A stretch of 64,000 bases of DNA, from contig CBFHWY010000005.1 in assembly GCA_965659675.1 (NCBI GenBank), positions 1 through 64,000 of the forward strand, given 5' to 3'. This DNA comes from CBFHWY01 sp965659675. Its GTDB lineage: Bacteria > Bacteroidota > Bacteroidia > Flavobacteriales_G > Salibacteraceae. Both the position numbers and the translations under genes were made by a program. Under the pieces are notes generated by a model. That model made no database searches and was not told the origin of the DNA. It saw only the letters and a program-made list of their open reading frames with translations. Shown here piece after piece: positions 46,289 through 55,619 of this stretch (position 1 is its first letter; each line of letters starts with the position of its first letter).

Positions 46289-47129
46289 GGCTCGTGAAAA
46301 TGTGTCGAAATATAGATATAAGTATATAAAGAATCATGATCCAGACTAGTGAAGAATACTCAAGGGTCAATGATCCCGGAACAATGAAAAAATAGTGTGC
46401 AAATGCGTAAAGAATGAGGAGCAAGGAGAAAATGAGAAAAGAATAACGCAACTTGTTCTTTTTAAATGAGAAAGACTCAAACTTCAGGGAGAACATTCTG
46501 ATCGGAGAAACCATCAAGGCACATAAGATCACTGAAGTAAATATGTGGGTCAACGGCTCAAACATCAGATAAAAGACGGTAAAATCGTAGGTGTCCTGAT
46601 AAAATATTGCCATGCTAATTCTAAGCGCACCACCCTGTGGTGGATAATACATATTTACTGGAACCTGAAACCCCATTATCAATGCATATGAGGCCACAAC
46701 TATGGCCGCCGCTGGAGTAGGTAACCCAATGAACTCTTTGCTTTGGGTATCGTCTGTATTGAACTTTGCTAAACGCAAGGCGGCAAAAATTGGCACCAAA
46801 AGCCCCACACAAGCCATTAAGGTATAGGCCGGATCGCGTTCTAACAAAGGAGTATAGTATTGGTACTTTGAGATCACGATAAATTGGTATAACATGACGC
46901 CTGGCAGCACCCCAAAGCTCACAACATCTGCTAAAGAGTCTAACTCTTTACCAATGGCAGAACGCGCATTTAGGAGTCGAGCAGATAAGCCATCCAAAAA
47001 ATCAAACAGAGCGGCAATGAAGATCATCACTCCAGAGTACTCGAGCATTTCATTAAAAGCAAAAGTGATCCCTAACAATCCACAGAAAAGGTTTAGAGCG
47101 GTAAGGCTGTTGGGAATGATCGATCGCAT
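46272..47129 (-). CDS. pssA: CDP-diacylglycerol--serine O-phosphatidyltransferase
   Basis: Makes phosphatidylserine, precursor of phosphatidylethanolamine. A 285-residue membrane enzyme of the CDP-alcohol phosphatidyltransferase family with the catalytic signature DG-x2-AR-x8-G-x3-D-x3-D seen in 'DGLSARLLNARSAIGKELDSLAD' (about residues 45-68). About eight hydrophobic helices. The decarboxylase gene psd is not here. It is first in a two-gene unit with purS and divergent from the PorV-like gene; a TATCTTTG box lies 17 bp upstream. Confidence 0.94.
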   Translation of the reverse strand: MRSIIPNSLTALNLFCGLLGITFAFNEMLEYSGVMIFIAALFDFLDGLSARLLNARSAIGKELDSLADVVSFGVLPGVMLYQFIVISKYQYYTPLLERDPAYTLMACVGLLVPIFAALRLAKFNTDDTQSKEFIGLPTPAAAIVVASYALIMGFQVPVNMYYPPQGGALRISMAIFYQDTYDFTVFYLMFEPLTHIFTSVILCALMVSPIRMFSLKFESFSFKKNKLRYSFLIFSLLLILYAFAHYFFIVPGSLTLEYSSLVWIMILYILISIFRHIFTSHEIQS

Positions 47130-47146
47130 AGTTTGCTTTGGGCCGA

Positions 47147-47154
47147 CAAAGATA
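47147..47154 (-). promoter_or_regulatory. Putative -7 box of pssA-purS
   Basis: TATCTTTG on the minus strand, exact TAnnTTTG match, 17 bp before the pssA ATG at 47129. Confidence 0.5.
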
Positions 47155-47194
47155 TCGCTTCGAATCAGCTATTATTCCCGAAACACAATTTTTC

Positions 47195-47227
47195 TTGTAC
47201 ACTTCAGTTATAAAGCAAGTACTTTTG
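47195..47227 (+). promoter_or_regulatory. Promoter of PorV-like/PorU2-like operon, leaderless
   Basis: TTG (47195-47197), a 22-bp spacer and TACTTTTG (47220-47227; exact TAnnTTTG). The ATG at 47232 begins only 4 bp after the -7 box, so transcription should start at or beside the start codon. Confidence 0.6.
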
Positions 47228-47231
47228 CCCC

Positions 47232-48326
47232 ATGCGCACTTTTCTTCTGATCATATGCGGCTTTTTAGTTGCTGACCTCCAGGCTCAGCTGGTCAGAAAG
47301 TACTCCAATGAATTTCTTCAGATCGGGGTTGGAGCAAGGGCACTTTCGATGTCAGGGGCGGTTGTTGCGAGCAACAATGACAATACCTCTATTTTTTGGA
47401 ATCCTGCTGGTATGACACAAATTGATGCACGTATGCAATTTTCTGCAATGCATGCAGAGTATTTCGCGGGTCTAGCAAAATTTGATCAGGTTGCAGGTAG
47501 CTATCAGATCGATGATAAAAGTGTCATAGGTATCGGAATTGTACGGTTTGGGATAGATGATATACCCAACACCATTGACCTTGTTGACCAAAATGGAAAT
47601 GTTGATTATGACAGGATCACCAGTTTTTCTGCAGCAGATCATGCCTTCTTAATATCCTACGGGAAAGAAACTAAAATAGAGGGGCTGAGCATAGGGGCAA
47701 ATGCTAAAGTGATCTACCGTAATCTTGGGTCTTTTGCAAGTTCATGGGGCTTTGGAATCGATGCCGGACTGCAGTACCGCAAGGAAAAGTGGCGATATGG
47801 AGTAATGGCAAGAGATATCAGCTATACCTACAATGCTTGGTCATACAGTATTGATGAAAGAACTACAGAGGTGCTTACCACTACTGGAAATGAAATTCCT
47901 CAGAACGGCCTGGAGATCACTGCTCCGAGTTTGCAATTGGGAGTAGCACGATCCATTCCGTTAAGAAAGAAATTTGGACTGCTTACTGAATTTAATGCTT
48001 ACACCTTCTTTGATGGGCAAAGGGCTTCTCTGATCAGCTCCAAGACCATTAATATTGAACCAAATCTGGGAATTGAAGCCGATTATGCTCAGATCGTTTT
48101 CCTTCGTTTCGGAGTTGGGAATATACAGCGTCAGCAAGCTGAGATCGGCAATTACAGCGAACTGACCTTCCAACCCAATATTGGCATTGGACTAAAATAT
48201 TGGGGAATTCAACTAGATTATGCACTCAGCGACATTGGCGATCAATCAGTCGCGCTATTCTCAAACGTCTTTTCCCTTAAATTTGATCTCTATCGAGAAA
48301 AGGGTGCTAAAAAGACTAATTCATAG
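47232..48326 (+). CDS. PorV/PorQ-family outer-membrane protein
   Basis: A 364-residue outer-membrane beta-barrel of the PorV/PorQ family. Signal peptide (ends LQAQ), then the hallmark 'EFLQIGVGARALSMSGAVVASNNDNTSIFWNPAGM' (about residues 28-62), which is also seen in FadL-like proteins, and a barrel to the end. In the T9SS, PorV shuttles cargo from the translocon to the sortase PorU, and PorQ works with PorZ. The next gene is a PorU2-like sortase overlapping by 23 bp, so this protein probably serves that sortase. Canonical porU precedes porV; here the order is reversed, which suggests a paralogous set. Confidence 0.88.
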   Translation: MRTFLLIICGFLVADLQAQLVRKYSNEFLQIGVGARALSMSGAVVASNNDNTSIFWNPAGMTQIDARMQFSAMHAEYFAGLAKFDQVAGSYQIDDKSVIGIGIVRFGIDDIPNTIDLVDQNGNVDYDRITSFSAADHAFLISYGKETKIEGLSIGANAKVIYRNLGSFASSWGFGIDAGLQYRKEKWRYGVMARDISYTYNAWSYSIDERTTEVLTTTGNEIPQNGLEITAPSLQLGVARSIPLRKKFGLLTEFNAYTFFDGQRASLISSKTINIEPNLGIEADYAQIVFLRFGVGNIQRQQAEIGNYSELTFQPNIGIGLKYWGIQLDYALSDIGDQSVALFSNVFSLKFDLYREKGAKKTNS

Positions 48327-51300
48327 TATTTTCCTGTGTTTTCTAATGGTCTCTGCAAATGCGCAGGTCATTGGAGATGAGTGGATCGACTACAATAGGA
48401 AGTACCTTAAGATCCCGGTTTGGGAGGAAGGGGTGTACCGACTTCAATTTGGAGACCTCAATCAGGCCCTCAACAACATTGGTGAGAACATATTCAGTAT
48501 TCCTGTATCGGAAATACAGATCTATCGCAACGGGGAAGAAATACCACTCTACTTTAACGGGGATACGGATCAGGACTTTGAGGTAGGAGAGTCATTTTGG
48601 TTCTATGGATATCAAAATGATGGAATGATCGATTCCTCACTCTACCTAAACGATGAACAGATACACCACTATTACAGCCTATTTAACGATACGGCCTATT
48701 ACTTCGTGAGCTGGGGAAGCAGTGGAAAGCGTTTTGATGAGATCCAGGTTTTCAATTCAAGCAACACCGCAGATTACATCTGGTATGAGCAATTGGAGTT
48801 GTACGCAAATGGATATCAATACGGAGAAAGAAATCTCTTTGGCTCTACTGATCCCGAGTATCGTATTGGCGAAGGATATTTTGATGGGAATACAGGGAAT
48901 GGCTCTTTTGGCTATACCCAAAACCGTCTGAAGAATGTTCCAAACCAACTGGTCTACAATCAGCCTAATGCCCCAGACGCTGAATTGGAATCAGCCATTA
49001 TACCCGTAATTGGAGATCGACATAGTATCGATCTCCAATATGGAAATCCCCTAAGATCATTGGGTGTTCAGGACTGGGTTGGTTCATCTGCAGCATTCTA
49101 TCAAGCCAACATTCCAGTATCCGATATGGGAACTTCGCAAACAGCTTTTCGCTATTTCTCATATACGACCAATCCACCTCCGGCGAATAATACTGCGCGC
49201 TATGCCATTAGCCACTTCAAGTTGAAGTATCCCAGACAGCTCAATTTAGCCTTTGGCGACTTTCTGCGTTTTCAATGTCTACAAAGCAGCGATAGCCTGA
49301 CCTATCAGTTCAGCAACGCTCTCTCTGGGAAGTACTTTCTTTTTGACCCAGAGAACAGGGAGTTCCAGGAATTAAATGTGGTTTCATCAAGCTTAAATTT
49401 TAGCCTGATCCCCGGACCCGAAAGGGAGCTCATCCTTTTTCACAGTTCTGCCCTGCAGAATGTGAATCAGGTGTTAGCCGCAGGAAATGCTGGAGTTTTC
49501 ACTGACTACTCAACACTGGCTGCTGATTCTAGCTTTTTGATCATTACTCATCCGAGTTTGATCCAGGCAGCCAATGATTACGCCACCTATAAGAATAGCA
49601 AAGGATTAGGTGCCCTTGTAGTCAATGTCGAAGATCTGTATGAGCAGTATGCTTATGGCGTCAGAAAGCACCCATTAGCTATCAAAAACTTTTGCAGAAG
49701 AGCCATAGATTCATGGACCAGCGACCCTGCATACCTTTTCCTTGTTGGGAAAGGAATAAGCTCACACCTTACCCGAAAGAATGCTGACAATTTTGGAGAT
49801 AATCTGGTCCCCACATTTGGATACCCTTCGTGTGACAACCTTTTTACCACCAGGATCAATGGGAGTCTTTATGACCCGGTGATCCCAACAGGTCGTTTGA
49901 GTGCCAGAACCCTTCAGGATGTTCGAGACTATCTGCAGAAAGTGCAGGAGTTTGATCGGGCCATAGATACTGTGGATCAAAAACTGGAGAATCAGATATG
50001 GAAAAAGAGGATCTTGCATTTCGCCGGTGGTACATCTCAGGCAGAACAGGATCTTTTTGAGCGCTATCTGACAAACTACGGTCGAATTGCAAGTGACTCC
50101 ATCTTCGCAGGAGAGGTTTTCACCTTCTACAAGAACAGTTCTTCGGCGATACAAACCAACATTAGTGACTCTGTCAAGCTCTTGATCGATGATGGAGTGG
50201 CTTTGATGACCTTTTTTGGACATGGAGCTGGAGGGCAGCTGGGCTTCAGCATTGGAGACCCTGAGACCTATGAAAACCAAGGAAAATATCCATTCATGAT
50301 CGCAAACTCATGTAATGTCGGCAATATCTTTTTAGAAGATGTGGGAAGCCGAAGCTTAAATGAAGAGTTCATTCTAGCTAAACAACGCGGTGTGATTGGT
50401 TTCATCTCAAGTGTAGAAAATGGATATCCCTATAACCTTGATGAATACACTGTTGCATTTTATCGGAATTTTTCAAGGCATTCATATGGTGCAAGCCTTG
50501 GAGAGATCATGCAAAAGACCATCAGAGATATTCAGCGCCCATCACCCGTTGTCAAATGGACATGTTTGGAAATGAGCCTTCACGGAGATCCATCTCTTTC
50601 CCTATACCCCGCAAAGTTTCCTGAGTTGAGTGTCGTCGAGAATTCCATTGAAGTATCTCCGGAACAGCTTTCAGTAGACCTTGACTCATTTAATATCATG
50701 GTGAACATTGATAACCTCGGTCGATCAAGCAGCCAAAATTTTCCAGTTAGATTACATCATAGTTCTTCTGCCGGTCTTGACACCAGTTATACTGTGTTTG
50801 TTAATGGCATAAACCGAAGGACTGAGGTGAATTTCAATATCCTGATGAACAAAGAACTCATGCCTGGGGAGAATCAATTTGAACTTGAAATTGACCTCCC
50901 TGAAAACAATGTTGCTGAAGCTTTTGATACGGAGAACAACCGCTTGAGTTTTGAGTTATTGATCACCTCCGATGAACTCATTCCAGTGATCCCGGCAAAC
51001 TATGCTGTGATCCCCGATAGTTTTCCTACGCTGGTAGCTTACACCTCCGAACAGAACGCTCCAAGAAGAGAGTATTACTTTCAGTTAGATACTACCAATT
51101 CTTTTGATAGTCCGATACTTCAGGAAAAGATCCTGATCTCAGATGGTGGTATAGTGAGGTGGACACCGGACTACGCATATTTCCCTGATTCTGTGGTTTA
51201 CTACTGGAGATGTTCTCCCAATAACTTCTACGCGCAAGACATGAAATGGAGAGAGCGAAGCTTTCAATATATTCCATCAAAAACTGGACGCGGTCAGGCG

Positions 51301-53238
51301 CATATTGATCAGTTGAGACAAAATCGGTTGGACTATCTCGAATATCAATCAGATTCCAGAAGTTTTGAATTCATTCCTGTAAGAAGAAAGCTTTCGGTTA
51401 AGAATAGAGGTAACCCGTCCTTTGGAGCAGATTTTCAAGAGCTCTATGATATTCTTTTTCGACTTGATGGGGTGATTCAGGGACAAGGTGTTTGTGCTGC
51501 AAGACGATCTATGCATGTCGCCGTTATTGACCCAATTTCACTGGAGTGTTGGCCAGCTGATAAATACCTTTTAGGTCAGTACAATGAAACAGGAGGCTGT
51601 CGAAACTTCCTTCCCAAACAATTCATGTTTGATGTTGAAGCGAACGACGACCTCGATTCTATGGTAAGCTTGTTGAATAAGTATGTTCCTGACGGGCATT
51701 ATATTCTGGCCTACAGTGGAATATACGCTCGCTTTCAAGAGGCAAACCGATGGAGTAATGCACATTTTAAGGCCTTCGAAGACCTTGGAGCGGATAGTAT
51801 TCGATTTGTCGAAAACGACCACCCATATATTTTCTTTTGCAAAAAAGGAGATCCAGCATCGGCCATCGAAGTACTCGGGAACACCCCTAAAGATGTGATC
51901 AGTCTTGAAGTTGATCTCGAAAGCAGGGGAAGTTTTGGCTATTCTACTTCTGCTGAGATGGAACTGCTCTCAGAGATCAATCTTTTCTCTGGCAAGATCA
52001 GCAGTTCAGCCAACGAAGCCACTGAGGCCAGGGTTTACTTCGATGATGTTGCAGCTATTTCGGTTTACAACAATAGCTGGTACATAGACACGCTTCAGCT
52101 GATCAGCTCGAGTGAAGCGAAGGTTCGAGTGATGGTCGAAGACAGCACAAACCGAACCGCACCTCAACTTAAGTACTGGCATGTTCTGGGACCAGAAGTT
52201 CCAGAGATCTGCATCAATCCTAGTTTGAGCGCCGGAATAGACAAGGATTATTACGAAGAAGGAGAATCGATCAATTTAAGTTTCGGCATCGAGAACATCT
52301 CCCGTGTTGATATGCCCGAACACAAACTATTGATCGAATTCATATCTGATGATGCATCTCAAGATAAAATTGAATGTTTCTATGACATGGAGGCGCTCAC
52401 AGCAGGGAAGAATCATACGCGGGACATGAACTTCTCAAGTTTAGGAATGAGCGGTGAAATGAGACTCCGCTTGACTGTCAATCCAAAGGATAGCAGCTGG
52501 GTGAAGGAACTTAAGCAGTTCAACAATTCTACTGAATACTCATTCTTTGTTGCAAGTGACGACTTAAACCCACTTCTGGATGTGCGTTTCGACGGAAAGT
52601 ACATTAAAGATGGTCAATATGTTCACTCAGATCCTTTGATCAGTTTCCAGGTGATCGACCTCAACACCTATATCGACATTCAAGACACTTTGAACCTACA
52701 GGTTTGGTTTGAAGAAAATAACGAAGGTTTTAGCCCTTTAAGCTACGCTAATGGAGACCTTAGGCTTGTACAAAAAGACGATAGCCTAAAGCTCTTGGTT
52801 CACTTTGAACCCGATCTTGAACCAGGGGCATATCGAATTCGCGCAAATGCAAAAGATGTAAAAGGCAATAGTGCTGCAACAGATTATGAGATCAGTTTTA
52901 GGGTGAATGACGAGCCGGGAATTGTTTCTTACGGAGCTTATCCAAACCCTTTCAGAGATCATACTTTGTTCCGATTGGATATCTGGGGAGCCGAAACTCC
53001 AGAAGATCTTCGCATTGAGATTTTTGACACCAAAGGGACGCTTATAAACGCTCTGGAATTAGGTAAATCACCAGAGCTTAGAGTTGACGAAAACCAAGTT
53101 GAATTGTATTGGAACGGTACGGATAAAGATGGTCAATCACTACCTGCAGGTACCTACTTTTATGAGGTTCACAGTGAGCAACTCAAAAGCTTTGAACCGG
53201 GTAGTATACCCAAAGGCAAGCTCATATTGATCAAATAG
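48304..53238 (+). CDS. C25-family peptidase, probable T9SS sortase PorU2
   Basis: A 1644-residue secreted cysteine peptidase related to gingipains and PorU. The GTG at 48304 gives a good signal peptide (ending ANAQ). A beta-rich prodomain-like region (to about 390) leads into the C25 caspase-like domain. The catalytic dyad is visible: His640 in 'FFGHGAGG' and Cys670 in 'IANSCNVGNIF'. About 550 residues of Ig-like and linker modules follow, then an FlgD-like/type A C-terminal domain ('YGAYPNPFRDHTLFRL', 'GTYFYEV', end LILIK). Its length fits PorU2 rather than canonical PorU (1100-1300). It may cleave T9SS signals and attach cargo to a surface glycolipid (inference). It overlaps the PorV-like gene. 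Confidence 0.88.
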   Translation: MLKRLIHSIFLCFLMVSANAQVIGDEWIDYNRKYLKIPVWEEGVYRLQFGDLNQALNNIGENIFSIPVSEIQIYRNGEEIPLYFNGDTDQDFEVGESFWFYGYQNDGMIDSSLYLNDEQIHHYYSLFNDTAYYFVSWGSSGKRFDEIQVFNSSNTADYIWYEQLELYANGYQYGERNLFGSTDPEYRIGEGYFDGNTGNGSFGYTQNRLKNVPNQLVYNQPNAPDAELESAIIPVIGDRHSIDLQYGNPLRSLGVQDWVGSSAAFYQANIPVSDMGTSQTAFRYFSYTTNPPPANNTARYAISHFKLKYPRQLNLAFGDFLRFQCLQSSDSLTYQFSNALSGKYFLFDPENREFQELNVVSSSLNFSLIPGPERELILFHSSALQNVNQVLAAGNAGVFTDYSTLAADSSFLIITHPSLIQAANDYATYKNSKGLGALVVNVEDLYEQYAYGVRKHPLAIKNFCRRAIDSWTSDPAYLFLVGKGISSHLTRKNADNFGDNLVPTFGYPSCDNLFTTRINGSLYDPVIPTGRLSARTLQDVRDYLQKVQEFDRAIDTVDQKLENQIWKKRILHFAGGTSQAEQDLFERYLTNYGRIASDSIFAGEVFTFYKNSSSAIQTNISDSVKLLIDDGVALMTFFGHGAGGQLGFSIGDPETYENQGKYPFMIANSCNVGNIFLEDVGSRSLNEEFILAKQRGVIGFISSVENGYPYNLDEYTVAFYRNFSRHSYGASLGEIMQKTIRDIQRPSPVVKWTCLEMSLHGDPSLSLYPAKFPELSVVENSIEVSPEQLSVDLDSFNIMVNIDNLGRSSSQNFPVRLHHSSSAGLDTSYTVFVNGINRRTEVNFNILMNKELMPGENQFELEIDLPENNVAEAFDTENNRLSFELLITSDELIPVIPANYAVIPDSFPTLVAYTSEQNAPRREYYFQLDTTNSFDSPILQEKILISDGGIVRWTPDYAYFPDSVVYYWRCSPNNFYAQDMKWRERSFQYIPSKTGRGQAHIDQLRQNRLDYLEYQSDSRSFEFIPVRRKLSVKNRGNPSFGADFQELYDILFRLDGVIQGQGVCAARRSMHVAVIDPISLECWPADKYLLGQYNETGGCRNFLPKQFMFDVEANDDLDSMVSLLNKYVPDGHYILAYSGIYARFQEANRWSNAHFKAFEDLGADSIRFVENDHPYIFFCKKGDPASAIEVLGNTPKDVISLEVDLESRGSFGYSTSAEMELLSEINLFSGKISSSANEATEARVYFDDVAAISVYNNSWYIDTLQLISSSEAKVRVMVEDSTNRTAPQLKYWHVLGPEVPEICINPSLSAGIDKDYYEEGESINLSFGIENISRVDMPEHKLLIEFISDDASQDKIECFYDMEALTAGKNHTRDMNFSSLGMSGEMRLRLTVNPKDSSWVKELKQFNNSTEYSFFVASDDLNPLLDVRFDGKYIKDGQYVHSDPLISFQVIDLNTYIDIQDTLNLQVWFEENNEGFSPLSYANGDLRLVQKDDSLKLLVHFEPDLEPGAYRIRANAKDVKGNSAATDYEISFRVNDEPGIVSYGAYPNPFRDHTLFRLDIWGAETPEDLRIEIFDTKGTLINALELGKSPELRVDENQVELYWNGTDKDGQSLPAGTYFYEVHSEQLKSFEPGSIPKGKLILIK

Positions 53239-53262
53239 GAATATCTTTTGGCTGCAGAAAAT

Positions 53263-54378
53263 ATGGCCGATCCAGCGAACACCAAATATTACTTTCCCGA
53301 CCTCGACGCAAGTCGGTTCCTTGCATTTGCTGCTGTATTTCTCTTTCACGCGGTTAAATCAAATAATTCGGGCTACGATGACGCCTATTATCAGTTGATC
53401 AGAAGTCATCTTGATGTTGGGCATTTAGGCGTCGACTTCTTTTTTACGCTCTCTAGTTTCCTCATTTCTTACCTCCTTCTCTTCGAATTGACACAGGAAA
53501 AGAAGATTCAGACGGGCAGGTACCTTATGAGAAGAATATTGCGGATCTGGCCTCTCTATTTCTTTATTCTCCTGATGGGCTTCATGGTCGTACCAAAGCT
53601 GTACATTATTATGTTCCCCAATGATTCATTGAGTCTTCCTGATCTGGCCCCCTTTGTTCTTTTCTATTCGAATTTCTACATGATGGAGCACGGTGCGTCA
53701 TTCATATTTATCCTAAGTATACTGTGGACCATCTCCATTGAAGAACAATTTTATTTGCTCTGGCCATTTGTATGTAAAGTCGGAATTAGAGCCTTTCCCT
53801 GGCTCGCGATAATGCTCATTGTTATTTCTGTTGCTGCCTCCTTCTATCTCAATGAATCGCAAGCCTACTATCACAGTTTGAGCTATGGGACGAACTTTGG
53901 GTTTGGAGCGCTAGGGGCCTATCTGGTGATCAAGGGCCATAGCATAATTAGGTCAATAGAAAATCTGACTAAAAGCAGTATTCTATTCTTTTATATGACC
54001 TTTTTCGTTTTAGTACTGAGTTACCCATATTGGAATGAAATCAATTTTTTGGGGAAGTTTGAGAAAATCATCTTTGCCGGATTCTTTGCTTTAATTATTC
54101 TCGAACAATCATTTTCAAAAAACAGCTTTTTAAAATTGAGAAATTACCGATGGATCTCTCATGCCGGCAAGCGCTCATATGGTCTATATGTATATCAGGC
54201 ATTGGCCATTATTCTCATTAGCTCTTTGCTCGGTAGTCTAATGACAGAAAGTAAATTAAGCATCTACCTCATCAAACCACTACTGTCTTTCGGTCTCTGT
54301 TATGTATTTGCATTCCTCAGCTACCGTTATCTTGAAAAGCCATTCCTTAAGTTAAAAAGTAGATTCAGGGTGGTATGA
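53263..54378 (+). CDS. Acyltransferase 3 family membrane protein (OafA/NodX type)
   Basis: An integral membrane O-acyltransferase, 371 residues, about ten helices. The N-terminal 'DLDASRFLAFAAVFLFHAV' carries the conserved His, and 'LWTISIEEQFYLLWPF' (about residue 160) is the family's best-known motif. Such enzymes acetylate or otherwise acylate surface sugars or small molecules. The ATG at 53263 is chosen; an in-frame TTG at 53248 adds five residues. It lies 24 bp after the sortase gene and overlaps pabB by 4 bp. A substrate in the glycolipid used for T9SS anchoring is possible but only by context. Confidence 0.88.
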   Translation: MADPANTKYYFPDLDASRFLAFAAVFLFHAVKSNNSGYDDAYYQLIRSHLDVGHLGVDFFFTLSSFLISYLLLFELTQEKKIQTGRYLMRRILRIWPLYFFILLMGFMVVPKLYIIMFPNDSLSLPDLAPFVLFYSNFYMMEHGASFIFILSILWTISIEEQFYLLWPFVCKVGIRAFPWLAIMLIVISVAASFYLNESQAYYHSLSYGTNFGFGALGAYLVIKGHSIIRSIENLTKSSILFFYMTFFVLVLSYPYWNEINFLGKFEKIIFAGFFALIILEQSFSKNSFLKLRNYRWISHAGKRSYGLYVYQALAIILISSLLGSLMTESKLSIYLIKPLLSFGLCYVFAFLSYRYLEKPFLKLKSRFRVV

Positions 54379-55619
54379 GAAGTTTAGGGCATTTCCAATT
54401 TGAGATAAACAATACGGAATGGCTGCGCGACTATGAGCAATTCTGTTGGCTCGATAGTGGAAGTTTTCCGGGCAAACATCTCATCGGTCTGGGAAACAGA
54501 TCGGAGTTCCGAGGAAAGGGGATTCAGGATCTTGATCAACTACAAACATGGTTGGATAAAGAATCTGAATTTGCCTTTGGCTACTTTAATTACAAGCTAA
54601 AAGATCAGCTTGAAGACCTTAAAAGCAAGAATGAATGCCTTATCGAATTTCCGGATCTTTATTTCTTCACACCTGAGATCCTTATCAAAGGAGATGGGAA
54701 ACACTGGGAACTTTTTTCTGACTCAGTATTTGATCCGCATGTCCTAATAGCTAAGATGGAAGGGCAGCCAGAGCCTCTACCTGGACTTGATATTCATCTT
54801 GAATCACAAATCACAAAGTCGGAGTATTTAGATAGCTTGAACGGCATACAAGAACACATCCAACTGGGAGATATCTACGAGATGAATTTCTGTCAGGCTT
54901 TCTATGCTAAATCTAAGGCCATTGATCCTTTCCATACCTATTCGCGCATAAGAAATAAGCTAGGCGGCCCCATGTCTTCTTTTGCCCGTTTCGGTGATAA
55001 ATTTATTCTTTCAAGCAGTCCTGAACGATACCTCCAAAAGATCGGCTCAAAAGTGATCTCTGAACCCATAAAAGGTACTTTAAAAAGAAGCGAAGACCCT
55101 CAGGTGGATTTCCGTTTAAGAGAAGCCTTGAGAACTAGTGAGAAAGACCGGGCTGAGAATGTAATGATCGTTGATCTCGTAAGAAATGATCTCTCTCACA
55201 TAGCCAGAAAGGCAAGTGTTAAGGTTGAAGAATTGTGCGAAATATATTCATTCCCGAAGGTTCACCAAATGATATCCAGAGTCAGCTGCGAGTTTGATGA
55301 TTCGTTTGAGCTTGTAGATATCATCAGACACAGTTTTCCGATGGGCTCTATGACCGGCGCTCCCAAGATCAGAGCAATGGAACTCATAGAAGAGTACGAA
55401 AGCTTCAATCGTCAACTATATTCCGGTAGTATCGGCTACTTTGATCCAGAAGGTAATTTTGACTTTAGTGTTTTGATCCGAACCCTCTTCATTGACCAAA
55501 AAAAAGACCTCTGTCTGATCCCGGCAGGTGGTGCCATAACCATCCTTTCTGATCCTGAACAGGAGTACGAAGAGTGTTTGTTGAAAGTTGAAGGAATTAG
55601 AGACTTACTGAGGTCTTAA
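54375..55619 (+). CDS. pabB: Aminodeoxychorismate synthase component I
   Basis: Converts chorismate and ammonia to 4-amino-4-deoxychorismate for folate synthesis. It has 414 residues, with a short N-terminal domain and the chorismate-binding domain from about residue 150. The active-site motif reads 'SEPIKGTLKR'; Lys in PIKGT separates PabB from anthranilate synthase (PIAGT). Further on are 'RAENVMIVDLVRNDLS' and 'FPMGSMTGAPKIRAMELI', both diagnostic. No pabA or pabC adjoins. ATG overlaps the acyltransferase stop; its TAA shares TTAA with the convergent PorP/SprF gene stop. Confidence 0.93.
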   Translation: MRSLGHFQFEINNTEWLRDYEQFCWLDSGSFPGKHLIGLGNRSEFRGKGIQDLDQLQTWLDKESEFAFGYFNYKLKDQLEDLKSKNECLIEFPDLYFFTPEILIKGDGKHWELFSDSVFDPHVLIAKMEGQPEPLPGLDIHLESQITKSEYLDSLNGIQEHIQLGDIYEMNFCQAFYAKSKAIDPFHTYSRIRNKLGGPMSSFARFGDKFILSSSPERYLQKIGSKVISEPIKGTLKRSEDPQVDFRLREALRTSEKDRAENVMIVDLVRNDLSHIARKASVKVEELCEIYSFPKVHQMISRVSCEFDDSFELVDIIRHSFPMGSMTGAPKIRAMELIEEYESFNRQLYSGSIGYFDPEGNFDFSVLIRTLFIDQKKDLCLIPAGGAITILSDPEQEYEECLLKVEGIRDLLRS

